Positions 57,504 through 64,000 of a DNA stretch of 64,000 nt are shown piece after piece. This DNA is from Helichrysum umbraculigerum (Eukaryota; Streptophyta; Magnoliopsida; Asterales; Asteraceae). A model generated the notes under the pieces. It saw only the letters and a list, made by a program, of their open reading frames with translations, had not been told where the DNA came from and did no database searches. How positions within the stretch are numbered: the first letter of the stretch is position 1; each line of letters begins with the position of its first letter. The stretch is taken from the NCBI GenBank assembly GCA_949592205.1, contig CATIUR010000001.1, forward strand, positions 240,826,750 through 240,890,749, in the 5' to 3' direction. Made by a program: the position numbers and the translations under genes.

Positions 57504-58316
57504 GTTAATTTACAAAGTAAAAGTGTGAAATCAAGAAGTTCATGCTTCTATAAGTGTCCTGTAGTTATAAATCTAAAACACTAACGATAGAACATTTTAA
57601 GTTAATGCAAGTAAAAGTGTGAAATCACAATTTAAATGAGAAATAATGTGAGATAATTGCACAAGATTTGGCTACACGATAACCTCAAATAAACCCCCCT
57701 ATCAATAATATCACATATCAATACATATCAATTATATTCATGAAGTTGAGATACAGTATTAGAAAATTGTTGTTCAAGTAAAAACATTGAAGTTGTCTCT
57801 CTCAAGTAAAAACTCTTTGAAGGGTTAATAATTAATAAAAATCGAACCATTTGACGACATCTATTAAAAAGAGATGGATAAATACAATTATTGCTACAAA
57901 AATGTAAATATAAATTCTTAATAGAATAATAGAAGGATGTGTATGTCGCCTTCAAATATACACCCAAATGTAATTCACTCCGTAAACCGCTAATTCGCAT
58001 ATATGCAGACTTTCAGGGGCAGAGACAGAGCGAGGGCAACGTAGGCAGCCGCCCTCACAGGAATTTTTAAATTACGTCAAACAAATTTTTAGATATTAAT
58101 GACATTTAAAAATTTTCACCCCACAAAACTATAAAAAAATAAAAATAAATTTTTTTCGTCTACCTCCATTTGAATTTCAGAGCTATGAAACTTCAACATG
58201 TTTATTGTAGATATCATAATGAAAATCACTTATGTCTCTAAAATCAAACAAAACAAAACCTCATTTGCTCACTATTCAATTGACAGTTTGACACTAAAAA
58301 ACAAATAATATAGAGA
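57504..58316. other. AT-rich intergenic stretch, no gene seen
   Basis: Short ORFs only. A CAGGGGCAGAG sequence at 58014 resembles the left end of the small hAT MITE at 4699, but I found no matching right end. Confidence 0.35.
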
Positions 58317-59604
58317 AAATTTCTGTAGAGGTCAGTCAACGCTCCCGTTTTCACCTGATGGTCCGTGTCAGACGTTTTATCCGGGACAGTGGACACCATT
58401 GACGCAGGTTATTACCAGCGGGCTGCAACATGTTAGTAACCAATTAAACGACGCCACGTGTACAATCAATCACGCAGTCAAACCAATATGTCGCAGTCAA
58501 ACAATTATGTCGCAGGTTATTTTCTTAAATTAGATATGTAGCCGTATTATGTATATATGTCACTGTATATCTAAAATTTCACGCAGGCTTTTCAAAATTG
58601 AAATTGTAGATGTATATCTTCTCAAATCACGCAGTATTTCATAATATGTCCTGAAACGTAATTATCCCTCTATAGGAAAGTGAATGCAAAACATGACTAC
58701 CAATCAAATACTCCGTATATAAGATGCCCCCTATAAGATGACAAAATAAAGAAATTTTGTGGCTAAAGTTAATCTCTAAAGTTAATGTTACTGACATAGG
58801 TATTTGTGGCTAAATCTTGTTAAGACCCGACAACAATATTATGATAAAAACGAATGAAATATGCATAAATAACTAACAAATGGTTTTGATGACTTCGATC
58901 AACCTTTCAAGAGGTAGATCGGCTCTCCAATGACCAACTTTTAAGTCGCTTTCCGACGATATGAAATCTAATGCTTATGGAGCTGGTGCTTTAAGCCTTG
59001 ACCACCAACTGTAAAGGATAAAGGTAAAAAGCAAATCTCCTTTCTCATCTTTTTGGTTGGTCTGCAGCAAGTTCCTATAAACAGAAGGTTAGGTTTCCGA
59101 TACTTTCATGCCTATTTAGCCCTTTCAAGCGCTTACAAGCTGCTTCTGTTCCATTCTTACTGTTTTTACGTTTGAAAGAGCCATTGCTTAAAGCACTAGC
59201 TCCAGCTGTTTTGACTGTTATCTCATCATACCATCAATCAAATCCATCAAATTTTGTGTAGTTGTTAGAAAAACAACCAACCAAATGCTACTACTAATAC
59301 TTTTCATTCGGTAGATAGAAGATACTTTTGTGTAGTTGTTAGAAACCATTATTTAATAGGTCTGAAAGCCAGCTACATATGACATGCTACATTTGCCAAA
59401 AAGCCAGCTACATATGGAAAAAAAACAGCTACATATCAGTTTTCTCAAATCCTGCGTGATTTTGTTCCATACGACTATATATATACATAATACGGCTACA
59501 TATCTAATTTAAAAAAATAACCTGCGACATAATTGTTTGACTGCGACATATTAGTTTGACTGCGTGATTTATTGTACACGTGGCGTCGTTTAATTGGTTA
59601 CTAA
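58317..59604. mobile_element. Mutator-like long-inverted-repeat element with gene-like fragments, split by the TR-GAG element
   Basis: 58429-58556 is repeated reverse-complemented at about 59478-59604 (including TGTCGCAGTCAAACAATTATG and CCACGTGTACAATCAATCACG parts). The right arm is cut at 59604 where the gag-only element inserted, so the rest of that arm should lie beyond 64000. Arms of well over 100 bp suggest a MULE. The interior carries coding-like sequence on the minus strand (58869-59220). Confidence 0.55.
58869..59220 (-). pseudogene. Captured gene fragments of unknown origin inside the long-inverted-repeat element
   Basis: On the minus strand one piece (about 59220-59078) reads YDEITVKTAGASALSNGSFK... 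to a stop, with a Lys/Arg-rich middle. A second (about 58978-58877) reads ALDFISSESDLKVGHWRADL... ending in ICstop, like the C-terminus of a protein. CTTTACAG before the second piece looks like an intron acceptor. Both have the amino-acid character of real exons but carry nearby stops. I cannot name the donor gene. Confidence 0.35.
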
Positions 59605-61854
59605 TGTAAGGCCCAGTCCTTACGTGAACCAAAACATATCATTTATATATTATATTTCGAAAATCGGAAGCGCAAGTCCCCAAAACAAAACATTTACCGA
59701 CTTACAAAGCTTCCCAGTTTAACGACTACAACATATAACAACATTAGTTTAGTATTTACAACCATATTAGTTACAACCCATATTAACACAAAACGGGCCT
59801 TATATAAAACATTTCCCAAAAGATATCCACAAAAGATCAGAGTTGCGCCAAGATTTAGTCAAACTTCCAGTCAACATCATCAACCCGAACATCTACATCT
59901 ACATCAACTAACCACAATCTGCAAAACATTAAACAACGAGGGGATTAGCCAATGCTAAGTGAATGGAACCGTAACCGACGGTTCAACCCACTCATAACAA
60001 GTCTTACAACAAAGCAACAACAACAAATAAAACACATAAGCACATAACGTCAAGAGGACCGGCGGTTCCTGGTATCCATCCAACCCAGAAACCACGACTA
60101 CTGGGCGCCAAGCCAATCCCAGTAATCAACCGATAGCTTGAGTACTACCTTCACTGACTAGGCTTGTTCTCAACTATATGTCTCAAAGAAACCTCGACAA
60201 CTACACAGTAGTACCCAAACCCAACCCAGACAGCAGTTGACCTCTGAAAACAACCACGTTGCATTCACAATGCAAAAGCACACAACAACAAGCAACAGTT
60301 CACAACTGTTCACAACTGATCAACAATTCAACAACAATCGCACAACAACTCATATAATCAGCAACATAAACAAAACAGACAAGACTGGTACCGGTACGAC
60401 CAATAACAACAACCTACTAATATAAACCATCCTGGTTACCCGTTGTAACCGAACCCGTTACAACTGGGTGGAACCGAGGACTACAATTCCACTCACCGAA
60501 TAGTTACGCTTGATCGCCAACTCAGAGGTCTTATTTTACTGAGTGGCCGTCTGCTTATCTGGAAACAACAATAACACCAAGTCAGTAACGGTTTAACATT
60601 TATCATAACTACTTATCTTATAATCGCACATCAATCATGCATCAAATTAACTTTTATCAATTCTCATAACGCTTTACAATATCATCTAACATATATCTTA
60701 TATCATATATCATAATACAACCATAGCACTTATAACATAATTAATTATCATCCATGCACAAACTGCAAGTTAACACATTTGACGAATTTTAACACACCAA
60801 CGCGATCCAGCAAGGGGAGCCAGGATCGCGTTCGCCTTTATAAAATCAATCGACCTTCAAGTTCTACTTATCAACGCGATCCAGAAAAAGAGGGTGGGAT
60901 CGCGTTCACCTTTAGAAAAATATTCTGTATCCGTTTTACACTTGGAAACGCGATCCGGAAACGAGGGCGGGATCGCGTTCGTATGACCAAAACTCGAATA
61001 TACCAAATTATAACTAAGTAACGCGATCCGGGAAAAGGGTTAGGATCGCGTTCACACGTTCAAAATTTCCTGCACTTTCAGCATAAACACCACATACGGA
61101 CCAAAACCCAAATTTCACCAAAATCAGTTGAAACCACGAATTTAACCAAGTAAATAACCACAAACTTCAACCATAAACATATAACAACAATAACAAACAT
61201 CATCTAACAACAATCCTACTCATGCATCATCATCAAATCATCAAAATTACTAAAACCTAACCTATGAGCTACAATGAAGAACACTAGCAATTTCTAACAT
61301 ATAATCACTATGTAAATATGTTAAAATCGTCATCTAATCATATTGTAACTAATCTCTAGCATCAATTTCATACAAAGCTTAAATCTTCATCATTCCCAAT
61401 TTCTACAAAATAAGCTCAAGAACACCAAGAACACTTACAATCCAAATGAAGAAGATGATATGAATGATGATGATAGTCAGATTTCTCTAGCAAGATTCAA
61501 TCTCTATTTTGTTCTTGATTAATTTTTGAAAGAGATGAGAGAGTTTAGAAAATTTAGGTGAAATGAAGAACAATTGATTTAGGTAGGAAAATGAGTCGGT
61601 CCACACATTTTAATCCCACCGCCCCACTTACAACACAGTGTAAATTATACCCGTTCCTAGCCTATTGTCTGGAACCCGAAAATACCCGTAAGTCAAAATA
61701 CTTTTATTTTACCGTCAACTTGGTTTATTTAAAACAAATAATATTTCATTAGTCACTATAAAAACTGAGGCTCTTTTACTTGTTTATTATTAAATAAACC
61801 AACCGAACTTATTAAAATACAATTTATTTCCAGGCCCAGAAACAGGATGTTACA
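59605..61854 (-). repeat. 3' LTR of the gag-only element
   Basis: 2250 bp. On the minus strand it starts TGTAACATCCTG. A pyrimidine-rich leader-like zone near 61550-61490 is followed by the four-hairpin array at 61052-60799. Short ORFs at 60237-60425 and 60779-61021 are not convincing genes. The start of this LTR resembles the solo LTR at 30235. Confidence 0.88.
60799..61052 (-). repeat. Array of four hairpins with 10-bp stems, 73-74 bp apart
   Basis: Each unit is AACGCGATCC, a 13-14 nt purine-rich loop, GGATCGCGTT: 60799-60832, 60873-60906, 60947-60979, 61020-61052. Arms are identical in all four while loops and spacers have diverged. Unit starts are 74, 74 and 73 bp apart. Confidence 0.95.
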
Positions 61855-61868
61855 AATCTTCCCCCCTT
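61855..61868 (-). promoter_or_regulatory. Polypurine tract of the gag-only element
   Basis: AAGGGGGGAAGATT on the minus strand, directly before the 3' LTR. Confidence 0.85.
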
Positions 61869-61952
61869 AAAGGATTTCGTCCCCGAAATCCACTCCCACA
61901 CATAATTATACCAAACGCTACAATGACACCTATAAGCATACAATACTATAAA

Positions 61953-63221
61953 CTATATTACATCAAAGTAATTATAGAATCTACCTGGGTTATTCACTTC
62001 AAGCAACTCCCCCACTGTCACTTGATCTCCCACTGTCATATGAAAAGCTCGTGGAGGCGCCATCTTTCTCTTCTGTCCAATTGATGATGCAGAACCCGAA
62101 CCAGAACCCAAACTTCCAGCTACACCCGAGCCTTGCCTAACATATTCCGGACATTGTCCTGCCCGATGACCCTCTTTCTTGCAGTTCCAACACACAGACT
62201 GAGGAAAGGTACACTCTCTACTACCATGCCCAAATGCTCCACACTTAATGCACCTTAAAGTTTGAGGAGTACATGGACCCGAATGTCTCGACCTACAAGC
62301 ATTACACCAAGGATTTGGATCACTACCCACCGAGCCCTCACTAAACTCAATTCTCCGATTCTGACTCTTACTTCCAGTAGTACCACTCTTAGAAAGTTGC
62401 ACCGACTTATTCTTACCCGACTTTTCCCATGCTTGATTGTCACTATGCACCGACCTAGCTAACTCAAAAGCCTCCGTCAAAGAGCGTGCCAACCTCACTG
62501 ATGTACGGTACTGTGGTGGTAAAGTCTTAACAAAATGGGTAATCCTAGTCCTCTCATCCGGTACCCATTGCTGAACAAATCTTAACTTATCGGTGAATTG
62601 ATTGATAAGCTCATCCATTGTCATTTTCTCAGAAAACTCCAAATCCAGAAACTCCTGCCTAAGTCTAAGCATATCAAACTCAGAGCAGAATTGCTTACTA
62701 AACTCTCTATGAAACTCAGCCCAAGTAATTCTAGATCTCTGCTCCGGTGTCATTTGTGCAGTCGCAGAATCCCACCAATTCATTGCTTGACCTTTCAATA
62801 ACTGAACCGCATATTTAACTCTTAACTCATCTTCACACTGACACACCTCAAATTTCCTCTCGGTGTCCCTTAACCAATTCAATGTCACCATTGGATCATT
62901 ACCTCCCTCAAAGTCTTTAGGTCCACACGCTTTAAAAGTCTTAAATGAACACAACCTATTCTGCTGAGGTGGAGGAGGAGACTGATACGCTTGCTGAGCT
63001 ACCCTAGATTGTAACCCCAAATACAACTGTTCAATCTTTCTAAGTCTTATAACCTCATCCTCCATATGCAACACATAATCCTCTTGACTAGCTTCATCAT
63101 GATTCACATTGGAAGTACCACCCTGATTAACATTATTATTTTCGGGAGGTGGAAGCTCCGTTCTAGCAGCATTATTGGGAGTCGTATTCTCATCATCTGC
63201 CATTCCTGTACTCACAACCAA
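61953..63221 (-). CDS. Gag protein, 422 aa, stand-alone
   Basis: The retrotransposon Gag domain covers about residues 90-245 (CSFKTFKACGPKDFEGG, LKGQAMNWWDSA, FHREFSKQFCSEFDMLRLRQ). Two CCHC zinc knuckles, CIKCGAFGHGSREC and CWNCKKEGHRAGQC, lie near 325 and 343. After them comes a Gly/Ser linker and RAFHMTVGDQ, a sequence that in full elements leads to the protease, but here the frame stops after about 30 more residues. It forms the particle and binds RNA. A second in-frame ATG at 63203 (MADDENTTP) may be the true start. The frame is intact, so the protein may be made. Confidence 0.9.
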   Translation of the reverse strand: MVVSTGMADDENTTPNNAARTELPPPENNNVNQGGTSNVNHDEASQEDYVLHMEDEVIRLRKIEQLYLGLQSRVAQQAYQSPPPPQQNRLCSFKTFKACGPKDFEGGNDPMVTLNWLRDTERKFEVCQCEDELRVKYAVQLLKGQAMNWWDSATAQMTPEQRSRITWAEFHREFSKQFCSEFDMLRLRQEFLDLEFSEKMTMDELINQFTDKLRFVQQWVPDERTRITHFVKTLPPQYRTSVRLARSLTEAFELARSVHSDNQAWEKSGKNKSVQLSKSGTTGSKSQNRRIEFSEGSVGSDPNPWCNACRSRHSGPCTPQTLRCIKCGAFGHGSRECTFPQSVCWNCKKEGHRAGQCPEYVRQGSGVAGSLGSGSGSASSIGQKRKMAPPRAFHMTVGDQVTVGELLEVNNPGRFYNYFDVI

Positions 63222-63369
63222 AACACAACTTGCAACTTGTTAATCGTTAGTATCACCTATACTAACCAATCCCCCAACCAAAAGCTAATCCCACAAACCG
63301 AAAAGTTTGACTAACACCAAATAGATTTGGGATTGAACATTCGCAAATGCCCAATTCACCCAAACCTAT

Positions 63370-63381
63370 GCTCTGATACCA
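63370..63381 (-). promoter_or_regulatory. Primer-binding site of the gag-only element
   Basis: TGGTATCAGAGC on the minus strand, 3 nt after the 5' LTR; the initiator tRNA-Met type also used by the large chromovirus-type element. Confidence 0.95.
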
Positions 63382-63384
63382 ACT

Positions 63385-64000
63385 TGTAAGGCCCAGTCCT
63401 TACGTGAACCAAAACATATCATTTATATATTATATTTCAAAAATCGGAAGCGCAAGTCCCCAAAACAAAACATTTACCGACTTACAAAGCTTCCCAGTTT
63501 AACGACTACAACATATAACAACATTAGTTTAGTATTTACAACCATATTAGTTACAACCCATATTAACACAAAACGGGCCTTATATAGAACATTTCCCAAA
63601 AGATATCCACAAAAGATCAGAGTTGCGCCAAGATTTAGTCAAACTTCCAGTCAACATCATCAACCCGAACATCTACATCTACATCAACTAACCACAATCT
63701 GCAAAACATTAAACAACGAGGGGATTAGCCAATGCTAAGTGAATGGAACCGTAACCGACGGTTCAACCCACTCATAACAAGTCTTACAACAAAGCGACAA
63801 CAACAAATAAAACACATAAGCACATAACGTCAAGAGGACCGGCGGTTCCTGGTATCCATCCAACCCAGAAACCACGACTACTGGGCGCCAAGCCAATCCC
63901 AGTAATCAACCGATAGCTTGAGTACTACCTTCACTGACTAGGCTTGTTCTCAACTATATGTCTCAAAGAAACCTCGACAACTACACAGTAGTACCCAAAC
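63385..64000 (-). repeat. 5' LTR of the gag-only element, partial
   Basis: First 616 bp (in window coordinates) of the second LTR, matching 59605-60220 with about three substitutions (near 63439, 63587 and 63796). The rest, including its hairpin array, lies past the window edge. Confidence 0.9.

Larger units (their letters stand above)
59605..64000 (-). mobile_element. Gag-only LTR retrotransposon (TR-GAG type), runs off right edge
   Basis: On the minus strand: 5' LTR (only 63385-64000 visible), primer site, gag (63221-61953), polypurine tract, 3' LTR (59605-61854). The interior is only about 1.5 kb and has no protease, RT, RNase H or integrase, so it must borrow Pol from a related element. 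LTRs start TGTAACATCC and end GGGCCTTACA. In the 616 bp that can be compared, the two LTRs differ at about three positions. Confidence 0.88.

Noticed and set aside
58014..58080. Possible second copy of the CAGGGGCAGAG-type small hAT MITE
   Set aside because: Only a left-end-like sequence is seen; no right terminus or duplication could be found.

Overview
This window looks like repeat-rich nuclear DNA of a flowering plant, probably a eudicot and possibly Asteraceae (a guess from the style of the retroelements). The background is AT-rich. There is one ordinary host gene, an intronless AMT1-type ammonium transporter at 21370-22854 on the minus strand. Nearly everything else is transposable elements, and their order of insertion can be read from nesting and target-site duplications (TSDs).

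Left part, 1-22960. A LINE reverse-transcriptase fragment (1-1152) runs off the left edge. It abuts the first of two tandem copies of the region lying 3' of AMT1: copy A about 1151-7395, copy B about 7903-21369. Only copy B still leads into an AMT1 gene. Copy A carries a PIF/Harbinger element with a broken transposase, a Stowaway MITE, a hAT-like element with a second small element nested in it, and a Helitron. Copy B carries a Tourist-like MITE split by a 10.5-kb Ty3/gypsy Tat-lineage retrotransposon with identical 535-bp LTRs. That element has an uninterrupted 1822-codon gag-pol and, on the opposite strand between pol and the 3' LTR, an extra gene whose two predicted introns restore a 771-residue frame. 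Copy B also has a degenerate telomere-like CCCTAAA tract.

Middle part, 25560-52040. A MULE-type MITE contains a dimeric hAT MITE. A solo LTR (27340-29719) sits in an uncertain older LTR-like block. Another solo LTR (30235-52033) was split by a 19.6-kb chromovirus-type (Tekay/Del-like) element with about 4-kb LTRs (32061-51695). Its pol was in turn split by a 5.7-kb CACTA element (40345-46066), which contains a hAT MITE, a foldback element and a SINE/tRNA-like piece. Taking out the CACTA element and one 2-bp target copy leaves a 1522-codon gag-pol frame.

Right part, 52600-64000. This holds a third solo LTR (52619-55483), a Helitron end, a Stowaway MITE, a Mutator-like inverted-repeat element with gene-like fragments, and a gag-only LTR element (TR-GAG type) that runs off the right edge.

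The most unusual signal is a shared architecture in the long LTRs. At least three families that share terminal motifs but not the array sequence carry, in mid-LTR and downstream of a pyrimidine-rich leader-like tract, a regular array of short hairpins: 8 hairpins at about 50-bp spacing in the 19.6-kb element, 6 at about 46 bp in the 27340-29719 solo LTR, and 4 at 73-74 bp in the gag-only element. A fourth LTR has a less orderly version, and the 19.6-kb element has a second array of 7 hairpins. Stem sequences differ between families, and within arrays the arms change together, so pairing rather than sequence appears to be kept.
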